A DNA stretch of 64,000 bases from Bacteroidales bacterium UBA4893 (GCA_002399025.1 DHCV01000026.1:54746-118745); one strand, 5' to 3'. Counted from the stretch's first letter, positions 8,706-17,908 are shown. Notes: generated from the sequence alone by a model not told the origin. Program-made: numbers and translations.

Positions 8706-9617
8706 ATGAGAAAGAAAAGTATCCTATCAATAATAGCACTTGTTTTATTGCTTGTAGTTGCCATAGAATCAAATGCACAGAGAAGAAATAGAGCTCCAGA
8801 GAATCGTTTTGGGATAAGAGCTGGATTTAATATGAGCGACCTTACCTCAGCAAAGGGATTAGACGTTTTTAATGGACTTTCCTACTACAATCAAAACTTA
8901 GAATATGTTGGCTTTACCGATACTGAGCCTTTTAAATTAGGGTTTAATGTTGGTTTTGTTGGACAAATTAAGGTTGCAGAGTCGTGGTATGTTCAGCCTT
9001 CTTTGATTTTCACATCCAAAGGATATAAGCTCAATACTCAAAATCAAGGAGACTTCACCCAAAACGTTGAACTCGATGTTTCAGCCTACTACACTCAGCT
9101 CCCAATTGATGTTGTTTGGAAATATGATTTCAATCCTGACTTCAGATTCAATGCCCTTGGAGGTATATTTTTGGGATATGGAGTAGCGGGAACTTCTTAT
9201 TTCCTTGACCATTACGGAGAAAAATTTGTTCCTCGTATTTTCCACGAACAAACTCCAACTCCAACGCCAGTAAATGGTTATATTGGATACGACCAAACTG
9301 TTCATGGACTTTTATATGAAGATACTGATAGAACTTTTATGACAGTTGGAACTAATCGTTTTGAATTTGGTTTGAATGTTGGCTTAGGTTTTGAATATAA
9401 AGCTTTCCAACTTACCTTAACTTACCAATATAGCTTAACACCGTTATATAATTACAACTACGATTTTACCTCAAGATACGAGGCAAAGGGAATTAAGGAT
9501 ATAAAGAACTCATTTGAATACTTAAAACTCGATGCTCCAAAAGCTCCTACCCATCATGTTATTTCCATAACTCTTGCCTACTATATGAACTTATTCTCAA
9601 ATAAAGTTAAATACTAA
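8706..9617 (+). CDS. outer-membrane beta-barrel protein (porin-like)
   Basis: A 303-residue exported protein. Residues 1-24 are a signal peptide ending at SNAQ. The mature part opens with RFGIRAGFNMSDL, the first strand typical of Bacteroidota PorT/OMP_b-brl barrels, followed by alternating aromatic strands (PFKLGFNVGFVGQI, FEFGLNVGLGFEYKAFQLTLTYQYSL) and a closing C-terminal strand. It should sit in the outer membrane as an 8-10 strand barrel. Substrate or partner cannot be told. The next gene, also exported, follows after 62 bp and is probably co-expressed. Confidence 0.78.
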   Translation: MRKKSILSIIALVLLLVVAIESNAQRRNRAPENRFGIRAGFNMSDLTSAKGLDVFNGLSYYNQNLEYVGFTDTEPFKLGFNVGFVGQIKVAESWYVQPSLIFTSKGYKLNTQNQGDFTQNVELDVSAYYTQLPIDVVWKYDFNPDFRFNALGGIFLGYGVAGTSYFLDHYGEKFVPRIFHEQTPTPTPVNGYIGYDQTVHGLLYEDTDRTFMTVGTNRFEFGLNVGLGFEYKAFQLTLTYQYSLTPLYNYNYDFTSRYEAKGIKDIKNSFEYLKLDAPKAPTHHVISITLAYYMNLFSNKVKY

Positions 9618-9679
9618 TTTAATAGAGAATAAAATCTTAAATCAAGACACTAAAAGCAAAAAGTCTTCGTTAAAGATAT

Positions 9680-10360
9680 ATGAAAAAAGTTTTACCATTA
9701 ATAATTGTCCTTTTTGTAAGCCTGCTTGCCTTCTCTCAAGAAGAGTCAGTGGCTATTGAGAAAGAATTTATTAATGACTCCTTGCGTGATAATGCAATGC
9801 CTTTGGATTATGAAGATCCTGTTCAATACAGAATTGATATGGGGACTTCATTTGGGAAGGGTTTCTTTTCGGAAAGCTTTGTTTCAACCTATATTGCTCC
9901 TTCAGTAATAATGAAAGTTAATCCACAATCTTGGCTTAGAGCAGGAGTTCTTACGGGTGATAGTTGGATAAACATGCCTAAGACAAAAAAACCTTTGGAA
10001 GATAAGGCTCCTTATGAGAACCGCTATAAGAGAAATATGGCTTATGTTGGGATGGATTTTGAAATCAATCCACGACTCTTAGTATCAGTAACAGCTTTTT
10101 GGGATAATTTCAGTCCAATGTCTAATATGAATACTCTTGGAATTAGGGACAATCTTTATACCTATGGTTTTAATGCTAACCTAACTTATCAGATTACTGA
10201 AAACTCCTATTTTAATTTGGGATTTACCTTTGTTGAAAGCAACAACCCTTATAGCCTTATGCCATATCGTTATGGAAGTCCAATGAGTGCTTTTAGTCCA
10301 ATGTTCACTCCTTATGGACATCATAATAATTTCTTGATTAACACTCCGTATAATTGGTAA
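9680..10360 (+). CDS. exported protein, probable beta-barrel
   Basis: A 226-residue protein with a signal peptide (1-19, ending AFSQ). The remainder has alternating aromatic strands (WLRAGVLTGDSW, MAYVGMDFEINPRLLVSVTAFW, YGFNANLTYQITENSYFNLGFTFVE) as in outer-membrane barrels, and a Met/Pro/Tyr-rich C-terminus that lacks the usual terminal strand. The family is not recognised. It lies 62 bp after another outer-membrane protein gene and converges on the O-methyltransferase gene. Confidence 0.65.
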   Translation: MKKVLPLIIVLFVSLLAFSQEESVAIEKEFINDSLRDNAMPLDYEDPVQYRIDMGTSFGKGFFSESFVSTYIAPSVIMKVNPQSWLRAGVLTGDSWINMPKTKKPLEDKAPYENRYKRNMAYVGMDFEINPRLLVSVTAFWDNFSPMSNMNTLGIRDNLYTYGFNANLTYQITENSYFNLGFTFVESNNPYSLMPYRYGSPMSAFSPMFTPYGHHNNFLINTPYNW

Positions 10361-10382
10361 GGACTAAGCTAAGCTTTCAGAA

Positions 10383-11042
10383 TTAAATTTTCCTCCCAAC
10401 CATTAGTCCATCTCTTATTGGAATGATTAGGTTTTCCATTCTTTCGTCCTCAGTAATTTTCTGATTGAAAGAATGAATGGCTAATGTTTGCTTGTCTTTT
10501 GGCATAGGCTCTAAGGCAATCTTTCCATACCATAACACATTGTCAGCAATCAAAAGTCCTCCTTTCCGAAGCTTTTCAACGCATAAATCATAATACAAAG
10601 GATAGTTTGGCTTGTCGGCATCAATAAAAATTAAATCAAACTCTTCTTCAAACAAAGTTATAATATCCAAAGCCTTCCCAATATGAAGTTTTATCTTGTC
10701 TTGGACACCGTTTTCATTAAATAAATTAATTAGGAAATCCTCGTACTCCTCATTCTTTTCAATGGTGTGGAGAATTCCCTCCGAGCTAAGTCCCTTAGCC
10801 AAACAAAGAGCAGAATAACCGCTAAATGTACCCAATTCCAAAATCTTTTTAGGAGAAATAAGTTTAGAGATAAGAGTAAGGAAAGTCCCTTGCCAGTTTC
10901 CGCTAATCATGTGAGGGCGAGGAAAAAGCTCATTGGTCTTTTGGTTTAGCTCTCTAAGGTTTTCATCCTCCTTGCTAACATAGGTTTGACAATAATCTTC
11001 AATTCTTTGGTCAATAAAGGGAAAGATTTGTTTTTCGCTCAT
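10383..11042 (-). CDS. class I SAM-dependent O-methyltransferase
   Basis: A 219-residue protein of the catechol/caffeoyl-CoA O-methyltransferase type. The SAM-binding motif is KILELGTFSGYSALCLAKGL, with the acidic ribose-binding motif in LHTIEKNEEYE and the metal/substrate region FDLIFIDADKPNY followed by GGLLIADNVLWYGK. It probably transfers methyl from SAM to a hydroxyl of a small molecule or modified base, possibly as a TrmR-like tRNA enzyme. Its ATG overlaps the stop of the OmpA-like gene by 1 bp, so it is the last gene of the cca-miaA-ompA-like operon. Confidence 0.85.
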   Translation of the reverse strand: MSEKQIFPFIDQRIEDYCQTYVSKEDENLRELNQKTNELFPRPHMISGNWQGTFLTLISKLISPKKILELGTFSGYSALCLAKGLSSEGILHTIEKNEEYEDFLINLFNENGVQDKIKLHIGKALDIITLFEEEFDLIFIDADKPNYPLYYDLCVEKLRKGGLLIADNVLWYGKIALEPMPKDKQTLAIHSFNQKITEDERMENLIIPIRDGLMVGRKI

Positions 11043-12217
11043 TATAAAGATATAATTTTAAATTCAACTCTTCTGTTCTTTGCCCTACCTTCATCGGTCT
11101 TGTTATCAGCAATGGGTTGCTTTGCACCAAAAGATTTATACTCCATTCTCTTTTTGTCAATTCCATGATTGATTAAATAATCATAAACAGCCCTAACCCT
11201 GCTTTGAGATAGCCTTGCATTATAATTATCCGAACCCTTATTATCCGTATGCCCCGAAAGCTCAATCTTCATATTAGGATTCTTATTCAGAATATTTATA
11301 AGATTATGTAGTTCAACGTAGGATTGTGGAAGGAGAATACTTTTGTCAAATTCAAAGAATATGTTTTCCATAATAACAACCTGACCAACCTCATAGATTG
11401 GTTCGTCTTTGGTTTTGGTAATTACAATATCGTTTGCAATAACTTCCTTTTCCTTGCAAGTTAGGCAATGAACAGAAACGTCATCAATATAGTAGTAAGC
11501 CCCAGGAAGTAGGTAGGTTAGATAAGGCAAGTCAACAACATTGCTCTGTGGTGCGGGATAGAAATTCCCAATTGTAAGGAACTTTTCTCCTCCTTCAGCC
11601 ACAAATTCCCCTTCAATCTTTGTCCAGTCCTCCACATTCACAATAGGATTACCATAAGGATTAACAACCTGAGGCTTAAGAAATGTAGAAATGGACTGAC
11701 TAACTCCTTTTTCATGAGTTATTATTGTTTTGTCAGTAAGCATTTCACGAGTCTTCTCCTCAATTCTATCCTTAGTGAACAATCCTCCAAGAGTTGCAAC
11801 TGCTCCAGCAGAATATTCGCTCAAACTTACATAAAATGTTAGCTTATAGGTCTCGTCTTTCTGCAAATAGTCCCTCAATTCCGTTTGTATATATTCCCTA
11901 TAATCGGACTTTGAACTATAAATTCCAACCATTCCAACCCCTGTTCGAGGCATTTGAATGCCGAGTTTATTCTTTGGAACATTACATTGCTTACTACCAC
12001 ATTTATTATAATAGTCTGCACTTCCTCCTGTTGGCTGCCACCAGGCAACTGCCTCCGACATATAGCCATAGGGCTCTATCTTTTGAGGACAAGTAAAGTA
12101 TTCTTCAAAAGAAGGGTTGAAGATTAGATTTTCCTGAGAGTAGGAGGGAAGAGGAATAAGAAAAATTAATAATAAACTAAGCTTAAATAAAAATAAGTCA
12201 AGGTTATTTTCTATCAT
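11042..12217 (-). CDS. OmpA-family cell-envelope protein
   Basis: A 391-residue exported protein. A hydrophobic signal segment (about 12-27, ending SYSQ) precedes a jelly-roll-like region of about 220 residues (NLIFNPSFEEYFTCP...), a pattern common in Bacteroidota surface proteins. The C-terminal about 110 residues are an OmpA peptidoglycan-binding domain: FEFDKSILLPQSY, IELSGHTDNKGSDNYNARLSQ, RAKNRRVEFKI. It probably links the outer membrane or periplasm to peptidoglycan. It overlaps miaA upstream by 14 bp and the O-methyltransferase by 1 bp. Confidence 0.87.
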   Translation of the reverse strand: MIENNLDLFLFKLSLLLIFLIPLPSYSQENLIFNPSFEEYFTCPQKIEPYGYMSEAVAWWQPTGGSADYYNKCGSKQCNVPKNKLGIQMPRTGVGMVGIYSSKSDYREYIQTELRDYLQKDETYKLTFYVSLSEYSAGAVATLGGLFTKDRIEEKTREMLTDKTIITHEKGVSQSISTFLKPQVVNPYGNPIVNVEDWTKIEGEFVAEGGEKFLTIGNFYPAPQSNVVDLPYLTYLLPGAYYYIDDVSVHCLTCKEKEVIANDIVITKTKDEPIYEVGQVVIMENIFFEFDKSILLPQSYVELHNLINILNKNPNMKIELSGHTDNKGSDNYNARLSQSRVRAVYDYLINHGIDKKRMEYKSFGAKQPIADNKTDEGRAKNRRVEFKIISL

Positions 12218-13112
12218 CTAAGACCTCCTTCCAATTAATTGATTCTTTTGCATTAAGCCAAGTATAACTTTCCTCCTTGCGAAACCAAGTCATCTGGCGT
12301 TTGGCGTATCTTCTTGTGTTTGTTTTAATATCTTCAATTGCCTCTGAAAGACTTATCTCGCCACTAAAATATTTAAATAGTTCTTTGTAGCCAACAGTGT
12401 TGAGAGAAGATAGTTTTCTGTAAGGATAAACCTGCCTTGCTTCTTCCACAAGTCCTTCCTCAATCATTAAATCAACCCTTTGGTTTATCCTTTCAATAAG
12501 TTCAGCCCTATCTCTTTGAAGAGCAAACCTAATAATTTCAAAATCTCTTTTTGCCTTTTGGTTTGTCCGATAAGACGAGAAAGGTTTCCCTGTTTGGCGA
12601 ATTAGTTCCAAAGCACGAATTAGCCTTATATGGTTTTTCGTATCCACAATATTATAGTACTCAATATCCTTCTCTTTCAATTCTTCTTGCAATGCAGTAA
12701 TGCCTTGGTCTTTGAAAACCTTGTTAAGTTCGTTCCTAATCTTAATGTCAACATCTGGCAAATCATCAATTCCATTACAAACCACATCAATATACATTCC
12801 ACTCCCACCAGTTAGAACCAAATTATCATAAGTTTCAAACAAGGTGTTAATCCTTTGAAGTGCATCTTTTTCAAAAAGTCCAGCATTATAATTATCCTCA
12901 ATTGAGATATGTCCTATGAAATGATGCTTTACTTCCAATAATTCTTCTTTTGTTGGTCTTGCAACGCCAATATTAAGTTCCTTATAGAACTGCCGAGAGT
13001 CAGCAGATATAATTTCAGTATTAAGAGTTTTTGCCAAGCTAATAGCCTCTTTGGTCTTACCAACCGCTGTTGCACCAGTCAAAACAAATAATCTCTTACT
13101 ATTTACTTTCAT
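12204..13112 (-). CDS. miaA: tRNA dimethylallyltransferase
   Basis: A 302-residue MiaA, which adds a dimethylallyl group to A37 of tRNAs that read codons starting with U. Walker A is GATAVGKT (13-20), followed by the SADSRQFYKELNIGVARP motif and VLTGGSGMYID. The C-terminal part has NQRVDLMIEEGLVEEA and the KTNTRRYAKRQMTWFR basic segment that grips tRNA. Length matches the family. It lies 28 bp after cca, another tRNA maturation gene, and overlaps the following OmpA-like gene. Confidence 0.95.
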   Translation of the reverse strand: MKVNSKRLFVLTGATAVGKTKEAISLAKTLNTEIISADSRQFYKELNIGVARPTKEELLEVKHHFIGHISIEDNYNAGLFEKDALQRINTLFETYDNLVLTGGSGMYIDVVCNGIDDLPDVDIKIRNELNKVFKDQGITALQEELKEKDIEYYNIVDTKNHIRLIRALELIRQTGKPFSSYRTNQKAKRDFEIIRFALQRDRAELIERINQRVDLMIEEGLVEEARQVYPYRKLSSLNTVGYKELFKYFSGEISLSEAIEDIKTNTRRYAKRQMTWFRKEESYTWLNAKESINWKEVLDDRK

Positions 13113-13140
13113 ATCCCTTGCAATACTCCCTTTTTATTTA

Positions 13141-14568
13141 CTATTTCTTCAGTTTTATCCCAAGCTTTTGAGCTTCATTATACATTAATTCTAATGCTGC
13201 CTCTCTTTCATTTGGGATTTCTCCATCTAAGATAGCATCCTTAATGATTGTCTTAATAATTCCAATCTCTTTGCAAGGAGAAATACCAAAGGTCTGCATA
13301 ATGTCCTCACCACTAACAGGAGGTTGGAAATTACGTAAGCGGTCTTTTTCCTCAAGCTCTTCAAGCTTTTGAGTAACCTTTTTGAAATTATCCCTATAAC
13401 GAACTATCTTATTATGGTCTTTGGTTGTAATGTCTGCATGGCAAAGCTTCATCAAATCATCAATATCTTCCCCTGCATCAAACAAAAGCCTCCTTACAGC
13501 AGAGTCAGTAACCTCGTCCTTAATCAGTATTTGCGGTCTAAGATGAAGACTGACTAATTTCTGAACGTATTTCATATTCTCATTCAAAGGTAGCTTCATT
13601 CGGCGAAAAATATATGGTATCATTTTCGCCCCTTTAACTTCGTGTCCGTGAAAGGTAAACCCAATCTTTGGCTCAAAGCGTTTGGTTAGAGGCTTAGCAA
13701 TATCGTGTAAAATAGCAGCCCAACGCAGCCATAAGTTATTGCTTAACTTTGAAACATTGTCCAAAACCTCAAGAGTATGTTTGAAATTATCCTTATGAGC
13801 CATATTGCCAACCTTGTCATAGCCTTTAAGGGCAACCATTTCAGGGAAAAATAATCTCAAAAGTCCAGAGCGGTCAAGAAGCTTGAAACCCATTGAAGCT
13901 CTCGGGGAAAGTATTATCTTATTAAGCTCTTCACTTATTCTTTCTCCTGAAAGTATTTCAATCCTATAAGCATTCCTTTCAATAGCCTCAAAGGTCTCGT
14001 TGTGAATAGAGAAATTGAGCTGAGTGGCAAAACGAATCGCCCTAAACATTCTTAAAGGATCGTCCGAAAAAGTAATATCTGGGTCAAGTGGAGTTTTAAT
14101 AATTCCGTTTTCAATATCTATTAATCCATCAAAAGGGTCAATTAGTTCGCCATAATCCTCCTTGTTCAAAGAAATAGCCATTGCATTTATTGTGAAATCC
14201 CTTCTATTTTGGTCATCTTCCAAAGTTCCATCCTCAACAATAGGCTTGCGACTTGCTCTATTATAGCTTTCCTTTCTTGCCCCAACGAACTCAATCTGCC
14301 AATAGTAATCATCAACCAAGAAATTAATCATAGCAGTACCAAAATTCTTAAATACCGACACATTGCAGTCCTTCCCAATTTGTTTGGCAACGTTTTCAGC
14401 AAGTTCAATGCCGCTTCCCAAACAAACAATATCAATATCCTTGCTATCCCTCTTAAGAATAATATCCCTAACCCAACCACCAACCACATAGGCTTTCACC
14501 CCCATTTGATTGGAAACCGATTGAACAATTTGAAATATTGGATGTGTTAAATGTTTTTCTAAATTCAT
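13141..14568 (-). CDS. cca: CCA tRNA nucleotidyltransferase with HD domain
   Basis: A 475-residue class II CCA-adding or poly(A)-polymerase-type enzyme. The nucleotidyltransferase head has VVGGWVRDIILKRDSKDIDIV with the catalytic DxD, then RRDFTINAMAI and PLRMFRAIRFATQL. It is followed by the helical RNA-binding part and an HD hydrolase domain (LRWAAILHDIAKPLT). It finishes tRNA 3' ends; the window's tRNA-Arg does not encode CCA, so such an enzyme is needed. It is the first gene of a four-gene operon with a nearly leaderless promoter. Confidence 0.94.
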   Translation of the reverse strand: MNLEKHLTHPIFQIVQSVSNQMGVKAYVVGGWVRDIILKRDSKDIDIVCLGSGIELAENVAKQIGKDCNVSVFKNFGTAMINFLVDDYYWQIEFVGARKESYNRASRKPIVEDGTLEDDQNRRDFTINAMAISLNKEDYGELIDPFDGLIDIENGIIKTPLDPDITFSDDPLRMFRAIRFATQLNFSIHNETFEAIERNAYRIEILSGERISEELNKIILSPRASMGFKLLDRSGLLRLFFPEMVALKGYDKVGNMAHKDNFKHTLEVLDNVSKLSNNLWLRWAAILHDIAKPLTKRFEPKIGFTFHGHEVKGAKMIPYIFRRMKLPLNENMKYVQKLVSLHLRPQILIKDEVTDSAVRRLLFDAGEDIDDLMKLCHADITTKDHNKIVRYRDNFKKVTQKLEELEEKDRLRNFQPPVSGEDIMQTFGISPCKEIGIIKTIIKDAILDGEIPNEREAALELMYNEAQKLGIKLKK

Positions 14569-14575
14569 TATCCTG

Positions 14576-14583
14576 CAAAAGTA
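14576..14583 (-). promoter_or_regulatory. -7 element of the cca operon
   Basis: TACTTTTG on the minus strand, 7 bp before the cca ATG. Transcription would begin almost at the start codon, so the mRNA is nearly leaderless. Confidence 0.5.
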
Positions 14584-14782
14584 ATATAAATTCTCATTAT
14601 TAAGATAAATTGGAGTTGAGAAAAGTTAATAGATAAGACTAAGGCAAATAAAACTCAATTATAAAACATATGCTCAAAGCCCAAAGAAATAACCCATGCA
14701 TAATAATAGTTTTGAATAGGGCAGAGAGGACTTTATTTTAGGTAATAAGACTAATAAGAATTACTAAAAAGGAAGTTAATGG

Positions 14783-14958
14783 CCTCAAAACAGCCTCATA
14801 ATGACCTCAAAACGCCGTAATTACGACCCCTAAACGAAGAGTTGATGAACACGAAATGCCATCTCATCGCAACGAAATGGCATTTCGTTATATATGAAAT
14901 GGCATCTCATTAAAACGAAATGCCATTTCGTTCTCATAAAGACGAAGATTAAGGCTCA
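14783..14958. repeat. degenerate tandem array, 21-22-bp period, with ATGGCAT palindromes
   Basis: Eight units lie at about 14783, 14805, 14827, 14849, 14871, 14893, 14915 and 14937. The first two share CCTCAAAAC and the third has the related CCCCTAAAC. The next four carry GAAATGCC/GAAATGGC with ATGGCAT or ATGCCAT cores at 14856, 14877, 14899 and 14920 (spacing 21, 22, 21), two extended to ACGAAATG...CATTTCGT palindromes. The last has GACGAAGATTAAG, like the units at 30276 and 48031. The whole cca-serC spacer (14569-15186) otherwise holds only AT-rich sequence and the two divergent promoters. Confidence 0.78.
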
Positions 14959-15097
14959 TGATTACTGCTTCTTAATTCTGTCATAATCTTATTTATTGGT
15001 TTAGGAAGGTTTCACGTTTTAAAATTACATCTTTTTTATTATATAGCTGTGTTTATAGAAATTTTTTGCTAAGAAATTATTTATTTGAATTTATCTC

Positions 15098-15127
15098 TTG
15101 TTGTTTGGAAAATTAGTATTAACTTTG
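15098..15127 (+). promoter_or_regulatory. serC promoter
   Basis: TTG (15098-15100), 19 bp, TAACTTTG (15120-15127). It sits downstream of an earlier in-frame ATG at 15085, which therefore cannot be the serC start. Confidence 0.65.
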
Positions 15128-15186
15128 CAGACGTAATTTACAATAAATTAATTCAATATATCAACCATTTAAAAACAGTTAAAAAA

Positions 15187-16272
15187 ATGAAACAAGTTCA
15201 TAACTTTAACGCAGGTCCTTGCGTTTTACCAAAACAAGCAATTGAATCAGCCATTGAAGCTATTCGTAACTTTGACAACACAGGAATAGGTATTTTAGAA
15301 ATTTCACATCGTACTCCTGGTTGGGAAAGAATTATGGCTGAAACTGAAGCTTTATGGAGAGAGCTACTTAAAATTCCAGAAAACTATGAAGTAATATTCG
15401 TTGGTGGTGGTGCTTCAAGCCAATTCTTCCACGTTCCAGCTAACATTATGAATAAGAAAGCTGCGTATCTTCAAACAGGTGTTTGGGCAAAGAAAGCGAT
15501 CAAAGAAGCTAAGTTTTATGGAGAAGTTGAGGTTGTTGCATCTTCAGAAGACAAAAACTACACTTATATCCCTAAAAACTACACTATCCCAACTGATGCT
15601 GATTATTTCCACATCACAACTAACAACACAATCTATGGTACAGAAATAAAACATGATATTGACTGCCCAATTAATCTTGTGGCTGATATGTCTTCTGATA
15701 TTATGTCTCGTCCAGTTGATATTTCAAAATATGCTCTTATTTATGGTGGAGCTCAAAAGAATGTTGGTCCTGCTGGAGTTACCTTCGTTATCGTTAGAAA
15801 AGATATTCTTGGTAAGGTTGAAAGAAAACTTCAAACAATGGTTGATTATACAACTCATTTTGGAAAAGAACCAAGAGATAAATCAATGTTCAACACTCCT
15901 CCAGTATTTTCAATTTTCGTAATGCACGAAACTCTTAAATGGGTTAAGGAATTAGGTGGATTGGAAGCAATGAACAAAATCAATGTTGAAAAGGCTAACC
16001 TTATTTATAATGAAATTGACAGAAATAAAATGTTTAAGGGAACTGCTGAAAAAGAAGACCGTTCAATTATGAATGTTTGTTTCGTTATGAACGAAGAATA
16101 CAAAGACAAGGAAGCAGACTTTATGGCTTTTGCTAAGGAAAGAGGAATGGTTGGAATTAAGGGACACCGCTCAGTTGGTGGTTTCCGTGCATCAATCTAT
16201 AATGCTTGTCCTGTTGAATCAGTTAAGGCATTAGTTGCTTGTATGCAAGAATTTGAAAAACTTAACGCATAA
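15187..16272 (+). CDS. serC: phosphoserine aminotransferase
   Basis: A 361-residue class V, PLP-dependent aminotransferase that converts 3-phosphohydroxypyruvate and glutamate to phosphoserine. The N-terminus [12 protein letters not shown] is the family signature; [12 protein letters not shown] binds phosphate, and the PLP lysine is in [14 protein letters not shown]. The C-terminus has [15 protein letters not shown]. The ATG at 15187 is chosen because the promoter lies at 15098-15127 and this start gives the standard N-terminus. serA follows after a 92-bp spacer with a perfect inverted repeat, so the two steps of serine synthesis are neighbours. Confidence 0.96.
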   Translation: MKQVHNFNAGPCVLPKQAIESAIEAIRNFDNTGIGILEISHRTPGWERIMAETEALWRELLKIPENYEVIFVGGGASSQFFHVPANIMNKKAAYLQTGVWAKKAIKEAKFYGEVEVVASSEDKNYTYIPKNYTIPTDADYFHITTNNTIYGTEIKHDIDCPINLVADMSSDIMSRPVDISKYALIYGGAQKNVGPAGVTFVIVRKDILGKVERKLQTMVDYTTHFGKEPRDKSMFNTPPVFSIFVMHETLKWVKELGGLEAMNKINVEKANLIYNEIDRNKMFKGTAEKEDRSIMNVCFVMNEEYKDKEADFMAFAKERGMVGIKGHRSVGGFRASIYNACPVESVKALVACMQEFEKLNA

Positions 16273-16288
16273 ATTTAATTATTAGTGG

Positions 16289-16345
16289 TTAATGGTTAGT
16301 GGTCAATTATTGGTTTACCATTAATCATTAACCACTAACCATTAA
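16289..16345. repeat. inverted repeat between serC and serA
   Basis: TTAATGGTTAGTGGT (16289-16303) and ACCACTAACCATTAA (16331-16345) form a perfect 15-bp stem. Similar GGTTAATGG-type sequence recurs at 59780-59825, so this is probably a dispersed short repeat. There is no U-tract; it could stabilise or attenuate the serC-serA transcript. Confidence 0.7.
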
Positions 16346-16364
16346 TCATTTAAAATAAATAGAT

Positions 16365-17282
16365 ATGACAAAAGTATTGGTAGCAACCGATAAGCCTTTT
16401 GCTAAGGCAGCGGTTGATGGAATAAGAAATATTGTTGAAGGTGCAGGGTTTGAACTTGCCCTTTTAGAAAAATATACAGATGTAAATGACTTCTATAAAG
16501 CAGTTGAAGACGCAAATGCTTTAATAGTTCGTTCTGATAAGGTAACAAAAGAAGTTGTTGATGCAGCAAAGAAATTAAAGATAGTTGTTCGTGCAGGTGC
16601 AGGATATGATAATCTTGACCTTGCAGCTTGCACTTCAAAAAATATTGTTGCTATGAACACTCCAGGTCAAAACTCCAATGCAGTTGCTGAATTGGCAATT
16701 GGAATGATGATTTATATGGCAAGAACTGGTTTTACACCAGCAACTGGTACTGAATTAAAAGGAAAAAAACTTGGTATTCACGCCTATGGTAATGTTGGAC
16801 GCTTAGTAGCTAACATTGCTAAGGGAATGGGAATGGAGATTTATGCCTTTGATCCTTTCGTTAAGAAAGAACAAATGGAAAAAGAAGGAGTTAAGGTTTG
16901 TGAAACCATTGAAGAACTTTATTCAACATGTAATTATGTATCACTTCATATTCCTGCAACAGAACAAACAAAGAACTCAATCAATTACGCTCTTCTAAGC
17001 AAGATGCCTAAGGGTGGATGTTTGATTAACACAGCAAGAAAAGAAGTTATCAACGAGGCAGATATGCTTAAACTTCTTACAGATAGAGAAGATTTTAAAT
17101 ATGCTACTGATATTGCTGCAACTAATCAAGAGGAACTTAATAAGTTTGCACCAAGAGCTTTTGCAACTCCAAAGAAAATGGGAGCTCAAACTTCTGAGGC
17201 TAACATTAATGCAGGTCTTGCAGCAGCAAATCAAATTGTAGATTTTATTAAAAATGGAGTAACTAAATTTAAAGTTAATTAA
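16365..17282 (+). CDS. serA: D-3-phosphoglycerate dehydrogenase family (SerA), short form
   Basis: A 305-residue D-2-hydroxyacid dehydrogenase without C-terminal ACT or ASB domains, probably oxidising 3-phosphoglycerate to phosphohydroxypyruvate. The family features RAGAGYDNLDL and the catalytic Arg in NTARKEVINE are present. Two positions differ from the classic enzyme: the nucleotide motif reads AYGNVG (first Gly is Ala) and the usual TPH catalytic His is replaced by TPKK in ATPKKMGAQT. I recall this pattern in other Bacteroidota SerA proteins, so it is probably lineage-typical. Position next to serC supports the function. A strong terminator follows. Confidence 0.88.
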   Translation: MTKVLVATDKPFAKAAVDGIRNIVEGAGFELALLEKYTDVNDFYKAVEDANALIVRSDKVTKEVVDAAKKLKIVVRAGAGYDNLDLAACTSKNIVAMNTPGQNSNAVAELAIGMMIYMARTGFTPATGTELKGKKLGIHAYGNVGRLVANIAKGMGMEIYAFDPFVKKEQMEKEGVKVCETIEELYSTCNYVSLHIPATEQTKNSINYALLSKMPKGGCLINTARKEVINEADMLKLLTDREDFKYATDIAATNQEELNKFAPRAFATPKKMGAQTSEANINAGLAAANQIVDFIKNGVTKFKVN

Positions 17283-17304
17283 ATTTTTAATTCCAATCAA
17301 ACTC

Positions 17305-17342
17305 AAAAGGCAATCCATACAATATTTGGGTTGCCTTTTTTT
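17305..17342 (+). terminator. intrinsic terminator of serC-serA
   Basis: AAAAGGCAA (17305-17313) pairs with TTGCCTTTT (17331-17339), followed by more T. A 9-bp stem with a U-tract. Confidence 0.8.
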
Positions 17343-17427
17343 GTAATTAGTTTATATTTTTTATTCTCAATATATCTTTTTTGAAGTTTTTACGTTTACT
17401 AAGTATAAAATTTTAAACAAATAGATT

Positions 17428-17769
17428 ATGAAGAAAATTATTTTAACAATCGTAGCAATCTTTATTGCAAACAGTTTTGTAAGTGCTCACCCAGCCAAAA
17501 AGGTTAATTTGACCTATGAGAATGGAGTTTTGAAAATTGAAGCTCTTCATGGAGTTAAGGACCCAGCAAAACATTATATCAAAAAAATTGTAATTAAGGT
17601 AGATAATAAGGAAGTAAAGGTTTTGGACTTAGATCAACAATCCTCTTCCATAAGCGAAGTTACCGAAGTTGCATTACCAGACTTAAAGAAAGGAGCAAAG
17701 ATACAAGTAAAGACTACTTGCAGTCAATTTGGCTCAAAACAAGGTAAACTTATTGTTGGGAAAAAGTAG
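17428..17769 (+). CDS. small secreted protein, superoxide-reductase-like fold suspected
   Basis: A 113-residue protein with a signal peptide (1-20, ending VSA). The mature 93 residues look like a single beta-sandwich: HPAKKVNLTYENG, ALHGVKDPAKHYIKKIVIKV, GAKIQVKTTCSQFGSKQGKL. The KDPAKHYIKKI segment resembles the class II superoxide reductase/desulfoferrodoxin-like domain, but the full set of His and Cys iron ligands is absent, so an enzyme role is doubtful. It is probably periplasmic. It is transcribed alone between two terminators. Confidence 0.7.
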   Translation: MKKIILTIVAIFIANSFVSAHPAKKVNLTYENGVLKIEALHGVKDPAKHYIKKIVIKVDNKEVKVLDLDQQSSSISEVTEVALPDLKKGAKIQVKTTCSQFGSKQGKLIVGKK

Positions 17770-17801
17770 ATAGACTTAGTTATTCTTGTTTAGTCCTGAT
17801 T

Positions 17802-17861
17802 AAACACCGAATAAAATTTTTTTAACACCGTTTATTATGAAATATTCGGTGTTTATTTTTT
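17802..17861 (+). terminator. intrinsic terminator after the small secreted protein
   Basis: AAACACCGAATA (17802-17813) pairs with TATTCGGTGTTT (17843-17854), followed by ATTTTTT. The loop contains a further AACACCG copy. Confidence 0.7.
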
Positions 17862-17908
17862 AATATGTCAAGGTTATTTTTGAGTGAGGTTAGAGTAATT
17901 TTTGTGAA

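Noticed and set aside
15085..15186. 34-residue N-terminal extension of SerC
   Set aside because: The promoter lies inside this stretch and the family N-terminus begins at 15187.
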